A stretch of 64,000 nucleotides of DNA from Aegilops tauschii subsp. strangulata (Eukaryota > Streptophyta > Magnoliopsida > Poales > Poaceae). This document shows, one piece after another, positions 24,045 to 34,459 of the stretch. Both the position numbers and the translations under genes were made by a program. The stretch is from the NCBI RefSeq assembly GCF_002575655.3, contig NC_053036.3, positions 643,148,736-643,212,735 on the forward strand, read 5' to 3'. A model generated the notes under the pieces. That model saw only the letters and a list, made by a program, of their open reading frames with translations, ran no database searches and had not been told where the DNA came from. Every line of letters begins with the position of its first letter. Positions within the stretch are counted from its first letter, which is position 1.

Positions 24045-24173
24045 TTGTTGGCATCGCCTGTATCCAAAGTGTACAATCGAAGATTCAATGTCTCGGCGGT
24101 AGGATTGAAGATCTCCTGTTCCACCTCCATCTCATTGGGATCATTTTCCTCCTCCGGCATCACATAATCATAA
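24045..24173 (-). other. Short acidic open stretch of unknown origin
   Basis: On the minus strand 24170-24045 reads YDYVMPEEENDPNEMEVEQE... and ends GDANNS before a stop. It looks coding in composition but I recognise no family. The frame is closed by TGA a few codons upstream once the Harbinger element is removed. It may be a gene fragment or chance. Confidence 0.25.
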
Positions 24174-25777
24174 GACCATCTCCACTCGTTCGGCCCCCCA
24201 GTGCATAGGCCGGCGCTATTTCGGGCGCTGCCCCAGCGATTTTTAGGCCCTAGGGGCGATCTAAGTCCCAGCCACGCCCCCAGGTGCCGCCCCCAAGGCG
24301 TTGCAAATTCAAACTTGGTCCATTCCCGCTCCCAAAAAAGCCACAAGTCCGGCGATCAGCGCCACAGTTTGGCGATCAAATGAAAAGTTCGGCGTGCAAA
24401 AAGAAAAGACGCGTAGGCAATGCATCAAACGGTGGTGTTCGCCATTGCCTTCGACCCGCACTGCATGTAGACGCCTTTGAAGTAGGGGTCGACAAGTTTG
24501 CGCTCGTCGAACTCGGCCTTGATGCGCTCCCAATACGTGTCGACGCTCTGGTTCGTGCCGGTGATCGGGTCGAGCCAGACAACTTTCCACGCTTCGGCGA
24601 GGCACTCGTCCTCCTTCGATGCCCACTTGATGCGCGACTCGCTGGTCCTGGCCGCTCGCTTCTTCTTCTTCTTTCCTATCCTTGCCGGAGCAGCGCCGGC
24701 TCCTCCGGCTCTGGCTCCTTCTCGCCGTAGTCGAGCTCGCCGCCCATGTCGCCGTTGAGGTCTATTGTGTCATCTTGGGCAGTGAACCCGGGGGAGGCGG
24801 TGGCGGCGGCCGAGCCGGTCGTGATGATGTCGTCCATGTCGGCCTCCGTTGCGGTGGTGTCGCCGAGATGCGACGAGGAGGCTTGTGAGAAGAGCAGCGC
24901 GCCACGGCGGAGGGGTGGCATCGGGGAGGCTGCGTAGGCCGGCGGTGAATAGGTGTACGGAGGGTACTGCATGCCGGCGAAGGTGGGTGAGGGTGTGTGC
25001 TGGGCCGGGTGACCATGGGGGAAGGTGGTATTGGGGTTGAACCCACCGTGTGCGTCGCCGTCGGCGTAGCCCGGCAACGGCGTGCAGCCCCAGGGTTATG
25101 GCGACGACGAGAAGCCGGCCGGAGACCCAACGCTTTGCTGGCTCCAGGATGCGTACGGGTCGTGGCCGCCGGGCGGATTCATCATCCCCGCGCGAGCCGC
25201 CTCAGTTTGTTCGGACGAGCGTTCCGCCTGCTCCGCCACCGCCGCAGCCGGGAGCGCCGCCCTGTCCCGGGCCTTCTTGGCGTTCGCCCTGTTCCGGCGG
25301 TCGGTGGTGACTGCCTCCCGGCGCTGAACTTCCGCCCTCCAGTCGGCGTTAGACATGCCCGGGGGCTTGGACGACAGCGCCCTCTACTTCCTCTGCTTCG
25401 GCTGGGTGGCGGCGGTGGCATCCGTCGCGGCGCGGGGGACCACGTACTTCTTCGGCGGCATGGCAGCCGGCTGGGAGGAGAGGAGGAGGAGAATGGCGGG
25501 AGAATGGAGAATGAGAGGGAAGCTGAGGGGGAAAGCGGGAGGAAACGGCGGGAAAAGGGCCTCCTCTCGCTGACAGAGCGGCCCCACGCCCCTTTTCGCT
25601 TTTGCCGGCGCCCCCAGGCGACCCCCGGGCGCTTGGGTTCGGCTCGGGATCGCCGGTTGTTATTTCGGCCCAAACCGGCGCTAAATGAGATCCTGGGGGA
25701 GCGACTGGGCCGATTTTCGGCCGCCGACGCTAAAAAGCCGCCTGGGGGGGCTATTGGGGGCTCGGCTGGCGATGCTC
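24174..25777 (-). mobile_element. PIF/Harbinger-type element, non-autonomous (Myb-like ORF only)
   Basis: The ends GACCATCTCCACTCGTTCGG and, inverted, GAGCATCGCCAGCCGAGC form imperfect terminal inverted repeats. Both are flanked by TAA (24171-24173 and 25778-25780), the 3-bp target typical of PIF/Harbinger. The 1604-bp interior is GC-rich and encodes on the minus strand the Myb/SANT-like companion protein of these elements but no DDE transposase. Confidence 0.8.
24309..25461 (-). pseudogene. Myb/SANT-like ORF1 of a PIF/Harbinger element (decayed)
   Basis: In this superfamily a Myb-like protein assists the transposase by binding DNA and directing nuclear import. The frame starts MPPKKYVVPRA at 25461. 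It has a low-complexity proline/alanine-rich first half, an acidic stretch (DYGEKEPEPEEP), a basic KKKKKRAAR segment and then a trihelix/SANT-like domain: IKWASKEDECLAEAWKVVWL, TYWERIKAEFDERK, DPYFKGVYMQC, SKAMAN. Lesions: in-frame TAG after QPKQRK (about 25384), TAA after FSSSP (about 25096), and a frame change near 24670 inside an AAG run, before the SANT part. Similarity stops after SKAMAN (about 24440). The transposase gene is absent. Confidence 0.75.
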
Positions 25778-25780
25778 TAA

Positions 25781-26077
25781 GGTCACGACCCATAAAAGGA
25801 ATTAGTGATGTTGTAAAGTAAAATGCATACAGATAATAGTAACGTCGTATCATCCAAAAAATGCATAAACGCAAGGGAATATTAATCATCTAGGGCATAA
25901 CACCAGCATCAACAACACAACAAATCGATTTGGATGTGGAACACAATAATTCTGCAATCTGCACGCTGGAGCATGGATCCCAGAGGGGATGGCATCATTT
26001 CCTGGTGGTAGCCGATTGGCTTTACAGGTCTGTAATTAAGTTTGGACAGCCTTTCGGAACCTCCCCCCCCTTCTTGG
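25781..26077. other. Unassigned spacer
   Basis: AT-rich up to about 25930, then mixed composition, with an 8-C run near 26062-26070. No gene, repeat end or motif was recognised. Confidence 0.5.
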
Positions 26078-26090
26078 ACCAGCGCTTTTT

Positions 26091-27213
26091 TTGTAACGAA
26101 GGCTCACGAAGAGCGCGATTTTGAATTAACAAAGCCATCAACCGGCCAGGAGTTACAACAAACAACCCAAATTACAACGGTCAGAACAATACAATGGGGA
26201 ACACTGGGCAAAAACACTCACTACAACCTCCACAAGCAGCTAACGAAATGGAAATTAAGATTACAACTTGCAAAGACCGAGCACTCCACACTAGGATCAT
26301 ATGTAGCAGAGCAGGACATAGCCGACCATCGAAGATGGCCATGCTCCAGGAACACCTAGAGAAGAAGGGGAACAACATCTTCCTTCTCTATCACCGAAGA
26401 GGGACCCTACCCCCTCGCCATGGCTCGTAGGCGCCGCACCGTAGGGATTTTGAGAAGCTCACCCTAGAGCTGGAAGAATGCCGCCCTCACATCGTAAGGT
26501 GGACATAGTGCGACCACTTCGAATATCCCTAGCCGGCCGCTCCGCCACGATCCATGCCCAACTAGTTGGAGACAAGCTTCATGGAATCGGTCGACGAAGA
26601 GGAGGCGGCTCAATCCCTCACCTATAGAGTCTCCTGACCACGCCCAACACCCCTAACGACACCAAGGCAAGGTCACGACGCACAAGGCGCCGCCGCCGCC
26701 AAATCCGCAGTGGATAAAGGGCTTTCACCCGGGCAGGGGGGTCGGGGTGGAGAGCAGGGGACCTCGGCTGCGCCCCCATGGAGGAAAGCAGCGCCCTTGG
26801 GCGTTGCCGCTGCCGGACCGGCCAAGGTTTCCCCCCCAGTCCCCTAGCTGGCCAACAGCACACACCAACGCCGGAGCCAGAGAACAAATCGCTAGCCCCC
26901 GCCGACGGCGAGAGAGAGGCAGCAGGGAGAGGGATTTCGAACCTCCAGATCTGACGAAGAATAGACTTCGCGTTGCGGCCGGATTCCAACAGCCACCCAC
27001 CGCCCGCGCGGCCAAGCACGCTGGCCAGCACCCCTGCGAACGCCGCCAACCGCCCGACGACGCCGCCTCCCCGGCTGGGGCCGCCGCCCCAGGAACCACT
27101 GGCCTCCGAGAGGGGATGTTGCGCCGAGATCCCCCCCCCCCCCCCCGCCACCTTCACCGGCGCCCGCGCAGGCTTCCCGGCGGCCGGGGAGGGGGAGTCA
27201 CGACCACAAAATC
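26091..27213 (-). mobile_element. Non-LTR retroelement (short LINE-like), minus strand
   Basis: The perfect 13-bp duplication ACCAGCGCTTTTT flanks it (26078-26090 and 27214-27226). The left end is T-rich, i.e. the poly-A end of a minus-strand copy. The adjacent TTGTAACTCCTGGCCGGTTG...GGCTTTGTTAATTC (read minus) resembles the 3' part of grass L1-like elements. The other end is GC-rich leader-like sequence with a 14-16 base C run (about 27129-27146). The minus frame 26618-27157 (179 codons) is glycine/arginine-rich and has no recognised domain. Reverse transcriptase is absent, so the copy is truncated or non-autonomous. Confidence 0.75.
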
Positions 27214-28474
27214 ACCAGCGCTTTTTAGAACCTACATTCGCCAAATGGCACAACGGGCAGATGCCTTAGACAAACAAATTATTGCAAATTTAGTTGTAGA
27301 TTTATTTTGGCTTGAACCTTTGAATCTAGAAGTGCAAGTGTATGCTGATTAAGGTGCTGGTATTACGTCATCAGTACTTTTTGGTTGCATAGGTGGAAGT
27401 TGGATTCCTTTATCGTGCATGCTATTCTTTCCTTCTCCGAGTGAAGTGAGACTACATGCTTATAACAAAATATGTCTCCGAGTGAAGTGAGACATCATGC
27501 ATGCTGTTACAATTTCCATCCGTAGTAGTGTGCCTAAGTTAACCTGTCCAATTTACCGACGGCCATTAGTAGAAGAGCAAGCCTCTAGAAAAGCTGAGCG
27601 AGTCCAACTTCGAGTTTTCAGAAATATTTTATTTGAATAGAAAACATCTTCTTTGTTTGAATTATGGATGTAATGCTTAGAGGGTGGTGAGCTGTACCTT
27701 TCGTCAAGAGCTACTCACGCGGCCCTATATTCCTTGATAGAAGCACGTATCTTTTCAGAATAACAGCAAAAATAGTATAGTTGGCTGTAAAAATTGAAAC
27801 ACTATAATTGTTACTGTCGTCTTGTAACATATGATTAGTGGTTATCTGGTGGAGTTATTGTCATGAGGCATGCGGCCTCAGTTTCTTTTTCTTTTTTGCT
27901 TTATTTCCGGGTTGATGTTGTTCAGCTGCTGGACTTTACATTCTTAATAATATATGGTTGTTATATGCATCGTCCTGATGCAGAGGCCGAGGGTTATACT
28001 CTCATTCAAGAAAAAGTGTTGGCTATAAAAAATGGAACACTCTAACTGTTTTTCAGACTGTTTATGTTATAGCGTGATCTGCAGAAAACCTGTGAACACA
28101 AAATCAACACGCCATGACCTTTTGGTTTACGTGTAGGTGCACTTGGTTTGCGTGATGGTACTCAGTACTCTTCTGTGATGATTAAGATTTGAGCAAACTC
28201 TATGGTAACCCACATACCTTCTCGGACAAATGATGATTAACCATTAATTGATCAAGAACAATTTTGACATACACGTAGCTAGCTTTAAAAAATGTAAACA
28301 TGCATACTCATCATTATGGTATATGAAGGATTTACCTCATTAGTCCCTACATACCTGCATACCTTGTTTTTAAAAGAGAAATTTTGTTTGGACATGTTCT
28401 CTTAGTATGCAAAATAAATAGGCAGTACCACAGAAACATCATTTTAATTTGTGAGTTAGTCTCGATGCAAGCAG

Positions 28475-28627
28475 TTTTAACATGCTCCCTCTTACCCCCT
28501 CTTTTCACATGAGAGATGAGGGTATATAATAGAACTGAGCCGTTGATCTCACTAATTAGTTGTCTAATTAACTCTTATCTTCTAACCTGACATGTAAAAA
28601 AAAGGGGTAAGAAGGAGCATGTTAAAA
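28475..28627. mobile_element. MITE, 153 bp
   Basis: Terminal inverted repeats TTTTAACATGCTCCCTCTTA at the left and the inverse, ending GGAGCATGTTAAAA, at the right (about 24 bp each, one or two mismatches), with an AT-rich centre. Absent from copy 2 of the duplication. Superfamily not assigned. Confidence 0.75.
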
Positions 28628-28972
28628 AATTCCTGTAAAAAACATACTGCTCCAGTCGTGCACATCCCATTGACCCATACTAACAGCAGCGAACACTTAT
28701 CCATTCTATTAACGTCTTAATAAAATGCAGTATGGAGTTTTAAAAAATGTAGTATGGTTTACAGCGGTAGCACCAGTTTGATACATAATTTTTTTGTTGA
28801 AAGGATACATCATTGCTTGTTTGATGGTATTACTTCACTTACATACTATCTCCTCGATGACCACACGGAACAATCAGGCGTACAAGGTACGCGATAGAGT
28901 ACTACTCCATGTATCTCATCATTACATAAGTGAAGAAATTTCATGTAGTAAATTTGGCGTTGAAGCCGAATA

Positions 28973-29006
28973 CTCCCTCCGTTCGAAAATACTTGGACGG
29001 ATGGAG
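28973..29006. mobile_element. Stowaway-type MITE remnant, 34 bp
   Basis: CTCCCTCCGTTCGAAAATAC at one end and GGACGGATGGAG at the other, between TA dinucleotides: the two ends of a Stowaway element with the interior lost. The same remnant occurs in copy 2 at 58765-58798, so the deletion predates the duplication. Confidence 0.75.
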
Positions 29007-29072
29007 TACAGAGTATATGTTATATGATAACGTCACAATAGGTGAGTATAACAATCGAAAAAATGTCATGAA

Positions 29073-29551
29073 GACCGCGGTCGAGAGAAGAGAGAAGGGC
29101 CGTCAACTCCGCCAATCTCGCCGTGGTGGCGCAACCTACTTCGACAGTGAGGAGGTGGACGAGGGGATTATAGGGAGGCGGCCTTGAGGAGTTTGGCGAG
29201 AGATGAGGTGGAGGGCGGAGGCGGCCGTGGATAGGTGGTCACGGGGATCACAGGTGGAGGGCGGCGGCGGCCGTGGATATGTGCTCGCGGGGACGAGAGG
29301 TGGAGGGCGGCGGCGGCGGCCGTGGAGAGGTGGCCGAGGCGATAATGGGCCAGAGCCGCTGGATTGCGGATGGGGCCCAACCTAACGGTGGCCGCGATCG
29401 ATGCTAGCGTCCCGATCTGGACGTTGCATATACTAGCGTCCGCATGTGGACGCTGTAATGCCTAGCGTTCTTCCTATTTCTCAAATAAGGAATTATCCTT
29501 TCCTTTTTTCATAATTCTGTGATTATTAATTACTATTAATAAAAAATTCGG
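29073..29551. mobile_element. Detached MULE terminal fragment in the left arm
   Basis: Inverted copy of 43438-43916, i.e. the left 479 bp of the MULE including its terminal inverted repeat (TTATTAATAAAAAATTCGG at the inner edge). The rest of the MULE is not present on this side. Confidence 0.92.
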
Positions 29552-29563
29552 GGCGGCTCACCT

Positions 29564-29836
29564 GAGCCTTGGCTCAGTGGTTGGGCATGCGGTTGTGCAG
29601 CCTAACGACCCGAGTTCAATTCCTAGAATTGACAGGTGATGCGCAGGGGTTTTTCCCTATTTATTGAGGATCAAGTTTGGTGTGTGATGGAACCACTCAT
29701 TAAAAACTATCTTGATTCTCATTTAGAAAATTCTGAGGACCATGTGTATCTTGGTACTCATACTAAAATGGCCGTATGCATCCCTAGTTGGTGCAGAGGC
29801 CGGGGAACTGAAATTCTCCCCCAATTTTTTATCTCG
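29564..29836 (+). mobile_element. tRNA-derived SINE (left-arm copy)
   Basis: tRNA-like head with A box TGGCTCAGTGG (29570-29580) and B box GTTCAATTC (29614-29622), spaced as in Pol III promoters. The 3' part ends in GTGCAGAGGCCGGGGAACTG and a T-rich stretch. It resembles plant Au-type SINEs. The 3' limit is approximate. Mirror copy at about 43154-43425. Confidence 0.75.
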
Positions 29837-30638
29837 CTCGCTCCATGAAAAGTGGATCGCCCCCGCGTCGTGTGTGGCGACACGGGAGGCCATCCATCGC
29901 GCCGCCCCAGTCATCTTCCCCAGCCCCTCCTGTCTCGCCGCTGCCTGAGGCCCTACCGGCGAAGCCCGTCGGGTCCGGGGACGGCGGCGGTGGGGCGCTC
30001 TCCTGGCTCGCCATCTCTCTCCTGGGGGTTCCTCTGCTGGATTCACTGGGAGACGGCGGCGCTGGTGCTAAGGCGGGCTGCCTGAGGCCCTGCCGGCGAA
30101 GCCCGTCGGGTCCGGGGACAGCGGCGGCGGGGCGCTCTCGTGGCTCGCCATCTCTCTCCTGGGGGTTCCTCTGCTGGATTCACTGGGAGACGGCGGTGCT
30201 GGTGCTAAGGCGGGCTCCGACAGGCGGCTGGCAGGATCGGCGGCAACAGGGCAATTTAATCCATCACGGGATGGCTGGTGCCTGGCTCATCTCATCAGAC
30301 CCGATGCTAACCTCGGCATGGAGATGCAAACTATGGATGACGGCTTGACGCAGTGGGGTGGTTGTGCGGCGGCGGCGGTCCACACCGCATGTAGCTGCTG
30401 CGATGCGGAAAAGTGGTGATGATAACACATAAGTGACGTCGATGGTGGTTCTATGCAAGCACCTGGTCATGAGTTCCTGGGTGAAAGCCTAGGTTTCCGT
30501 GTTGGATATACCTAGCAATGGCGATGTTTTAAGTCGTTACCTTGTTGGATGCATTGCTTGGATATGCTCAAACTGGTTCTTCAGGGTCAAAAGCTAGATT
30601 CCGACCTCGTGTGGTTGGATCCGGTGAATGCGACGCAT
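29837..30638 (+). mobile_element. 5' part of a non-LTR retroelement (left arm)
   Basis: GC-rich leader with a tandem duplication of about 137 bp (29941-30214; CTGCCTGAGGCCCTxCCGGC units), then a GGATATGCTCAAACTGG-type segment. It breaks off at GCGACGCAT (30638), where the Gypsy-type element is inserted, and resumes after 36034 as AAGCGTCGCTCCC. No reverse transcriptase frame, so it is a short non-autonomous copy. Mirror at 42351-43153. Confidence 0.6.
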
Positions 30639-33544
30639 AGATAAAAGTTTAATGTTGACATAAAAGTAATAATACTTCAAACATGCTAACCAAGCAATTA
30701 TGTCTTATCAAAATAACATAGCCAAAGAAAGCTTATCCCTACAAAATCATATGGTTAGGCCATGCTTCATTTTCGTCACACAAAACGTTCTCATCGTGCA
30801 TAACCCCGATGACAAGCCGAGCAATTGGTTCATACTTTTTAACGCGCTTCAGCCTTTTCAACCTTCACGCAATACATGAGCGCAAGCCATGGATATAGCA
30901 CTATGGGTCGAATAAGGTATAATGATGGGGGTTATGTGAGAAGACAAAAAGGTAGAAAGTCTCACATTGACGCGGCTAATCAATGGGCTATGGAGATGCC
31001 CATCAATTGATGTCAATGCGAGGAGTAGGGATTGCCATGCAACGGATGCACTAGAGCTATAAATATATGAAAGATCAACAAAAGAAACTAAGTGGGTGTG
31101 CATCCAACTCGCTTTCTCATGAAGACCTAGGGCATTTTGAGGAAGCCCATCATTGGAATATACAAGCCAAGTTCTAAAATGAAAAATTCCCACTAGTATA
31201 TGAAAGTGACAACATAGGAGACTCTCTATCATGAAGATCACGGTGCTACTTTGAAGCACAAGTGTGAAAAAGGATAGTAACATTGTCCCTTCTCTCTTTT
31301 TCTCTCATTTTTTTTTCTTTTTTTCTCTTTTTTTATTTGGGCCTTCTCCTTTTTTTCTTAGTCCGGAATCTCATCCCTACTTGTGGGGGAATCATAGTCT
31401 CCATCATCCTTTCCTCACATGGGACAATGCTCTAATAATGATCATCACACTTTTATTTACTTACAACTCAAGAATTACAACTCAATACTTAGAACAAAAT
31501 ATGACTCTATGTGAATGCCTCCGGCGGTGTACCGGGATATGCAATGAATCAAGAGTGACATGTATGAAAAATTATGAATGGTGGCTTTGCCACAAATACA
31601 ATGTCAACTACATGATCATGCAAGGCAATATGACAATGATGGAGCGTGTCATAATAAACGGAACGGTGGAAAGTTGCATGGCAATATATTTCGGAATGGC
31701 TATGGAAATGCCATGATAGGTAGGTATGGTGGCTGTTTTGAGGAAGATATAAGGAGGTTTATGTGTGATAGAGCGTATCATATCACGGGGTTTGGATGCA
31801 CCAGCGAAGTTTGCACCAACTCTCAAGGTGAGAAAGGGCAATGCACGACACCGTAGAGGCTAGAAAATTGTGGAAGGGTGAGAGTGCGTATAATCCATGG
31901 ACTCACATTAGTCATAAAGAACTCATATACTTATTGCAAAAGTTTATTAGCCCTCAAAGCAAAGTACTACTATGCATGCCCCTAGAGGGATAGATTGGTA
32001 GGAAAAAGACCATCGCTCGTCCCCGACCGCCACTCATAAGGAAAGCAATAAAAGAACACCTTATGCTTCAAATTTGTCACACAACTTCTACCATACGTGC
32101 ATGCTACGGGACTTGCCAACGTTAACACAAGTATTTCTCAATTTCACAATTACTCAACTAGCACATTCTAATATTACCACCTTTATATCTCAAAACAATT
32201 ATCAAGTATCAAACTTGTGACGATATTCAATGAACTCAATATGGAAGTTTTTATTATACCCATCCTGGATGCCTATCATATTAGAACTAATTTCACAATT
32301 AAAGCAAATTACCACGCTGTTTAAGACTCTCAAAATAATATAAGTGAAGCATGAGATATCAATAATTTCTATAAACTAAAACCACCACCGTGCTCTAAAA
32401 GATATAAGTGAAGCACTAGAGCAAAAACTATATAGCTCAAAAGGTATAAGTGAAGCACATAGAGTATTCTAATAAATTCCGAATCATGTGTGTATCTCTC
32501 AAAAGGTGTGTACAGCAAAGATGATTGTGGTAAACTAAAAAGCAAAGACTCAAATCATACAAGACGCTCCAAGCAAAACACATATCATGTGGTGAATAAA
32601 AATATAGCCCCAAGTAAAGTTACCGATAGACGAAGACGAAACAGGGGATGCCTTCCGGGGCATCCCCAAGCTTAAGCTTTTGGTTGTCCTTGAATTTTAC
32701 CTTGGGGTGCCTTGGCCATCCCCAAGCTTAGTCTCTTGCCACTCCTTGTTCCATAATCCATCAAATCTTTACCCAAAACTTGAAAACTTCACAACACAAA
32801 ACTCAACAGAAAATCTCATAAGCTCCGTTAGCGAAATAAAACAAACCACCACTCTAAAGTACTGTATTGAACTCATTCATTATTTATATTGGTGTTAAAC
32901 CAACTGTATTCCAACTTCTCTATGGTTTATAAGCTCTTTTACTAGACATAGATTCATCAAAATAAGCAAACAACACACGAAAAACAGAATCTGTCAAAAA
33001 CAGAACAGTCTGTAGTAATCTGTATCTAACGCAAACTTCTGTAACTCAAAAAATTCTGATAAAATAGGAAATCCTGAATAATTTGTTTATTGATCTACTG
33101 CAATTGGAATCAGTATTTTATCACGTTCTGGTGATTTTAAACAATTGTTTTCGTGAGCAGAAAGTTTCTGACTTTTTCAGCAAGATCAAATAACTATTAT
33201 CCAAGAAGATCCTATAGATTTCACTTGGCACAAACACTAATTAAAACACAAAAACAAATCTAACCAGAGGCTAGATCAAATATTATTACTAAACAGCAAG
33301 GATAAATATTGGGTTGTCTCCCCACAAGCGCTTTTCTTTAAAGCCTTTTTAGCTAGGCATTGAGATTTCAATGATGCTCACATAAAAGATAGTAATTGAA
33401 ACACAAAGAGAGCATAATAAAACATGTGCAAATCACATCTAAGTCTAACATACTTTCTATGCATAGGCATCTTATAGGCAAACAAATTATCAAGTCAAGC
33501 AAAAACTAGCATATGCAAGGAAGCGGAAAGAAACAATAGCAATC

Positions 33545-34210
33545 TCAACATAACGAGAGGTAATTTAGTAACATGAAAATTTCTACAACCATATTTTGCT
33601 CTCTCATAATAATTACATGTAGGATCATAAGAAAATTCAACAATATAGCTATCACCAAACATATTCTTAACATGATCCACATGTATGCAAAGTTGACACT
33701 CTTCCAAATAGTGGGATTATCATTAACTAAAGTCATGACCTCTCCAAACCAACTTTTATCAAAAATACCATAAGATTGAACATTCTCCAAATATGTGGGA
33801 TCTAAAGTTGACACTCTTCCAAACACACTTTCAATATTATTGCAAACACTATTATCAATCTCATATTCATCATGGGGCTTAAATAAATTTTCAAGATCAT
33901 AAGAAGAATCACCCCAATCATGATCAGTGCAACAAGTAATAGACATAGAAAAACTAGCATACCCAAGCTTAGGGTTTTGCATATTATTAGCATAATTGAC
34001 ATCAAGAGAATTTATAGTAAAGTCATTGCAATCATACTTTTTATTCAAGGCGCTATCGTGAATCTCTTCATAAATTTCTTCATCACAATTTTCAGATTCA
34101 CGAATTTCAAGCAAAACCTCATAAAGATAATCTAGTGCACTCAAATCACTAGAAATTGGTTCATCATAATTGGATCTCTTAAAAAGATTAGCAAGCAGGT
34201 GAGGATCCAT
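33545..34210 (-). CDS. 221-codon acidic open frame in the Gypsy-type leader, unknown function
   Basis: Starts MDPHLLANLFKRSNYDEPIS, just downstream of the LTR and primer site of the left-arm element. The first two thirds are rich in D, E, N and S (LDYLYEVLLEIRES, CDEEIYEEIHDSAL); the last part is hydrophobic (about residues 175-221) and may be out of the original frame. No zinc knuckle, protease or other gag-pol motif is visible. The mirror frame in the right arm is broken by a one-base loss. Such leader ORFs occur in abundant wheat Gypsy families, but their role is not known to me. Confidence 0.35.
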   Translation of the reverse strand: MDPHLLANLFKRSNYDEPISSDLSALDYLYEVLLEIRESENCDEEIYEEIHDSALNKKYDCNDFTINSLDVNYANNMQNPKLGYASFSMSITCCTDHDWGDSSYDLENLFKPHDEYEIDNSVCNNIESVFGRVSTLDPTYLENVQSYGIFDKSWFGEVMTLVNDNPTIWKSVNFAYMWIMLRICLVIAILLNFLMILHVIIMREQNMVVEIFMLLNYLSLC

Positions 34211-34459
34211 AAATCTTAGGTTCTCCGTTTAGCAACAAATTATTCCAACCAAACGAGCAAACTAGCCAAGTAAGACATCAAGGCAAACGAAAAGACGAAC
34301 AGAACAAGGGCGAATAAAACGGCAAGGTTGAAGTGGGGGAGAGGAAAACGAGAGGCAAATGGCAAATAATGTAATGCGAGGGATATGAGTTTGTGATGGG
34401 TACTTGGTATGTCTTGACTTGTGCGTAGACTCCCCGGCAACGGCGCCAGAAATCCTTCT

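Larger units (their letters stand above)
27235..29072. repeat. Local direct duplication, copy 1, left part
   Basis: Matches 56189-58856 in the same orientation, allowing for the CACTA insertion in copy 2 and about 550 extra bases in copy 1 (28370-28945, including a MITE). It contains a short internal repeat (TCCGAGTGAAGTGAGAC twice, about 27436 and 27477) and a LINE-type tail GATGCAGAGGCCGAGGGTTA near 27977. No gene is seen. It ends exactly where the palindrome begins. Confidence 0.9.

Noticed and set aside
29564..29636. Functional tRNA gene
   Set aside because: A and B boxes are present but the cloverleaf does not close properly, and a SINE body with a tail follows; it is a tRNA-derived SINE head.
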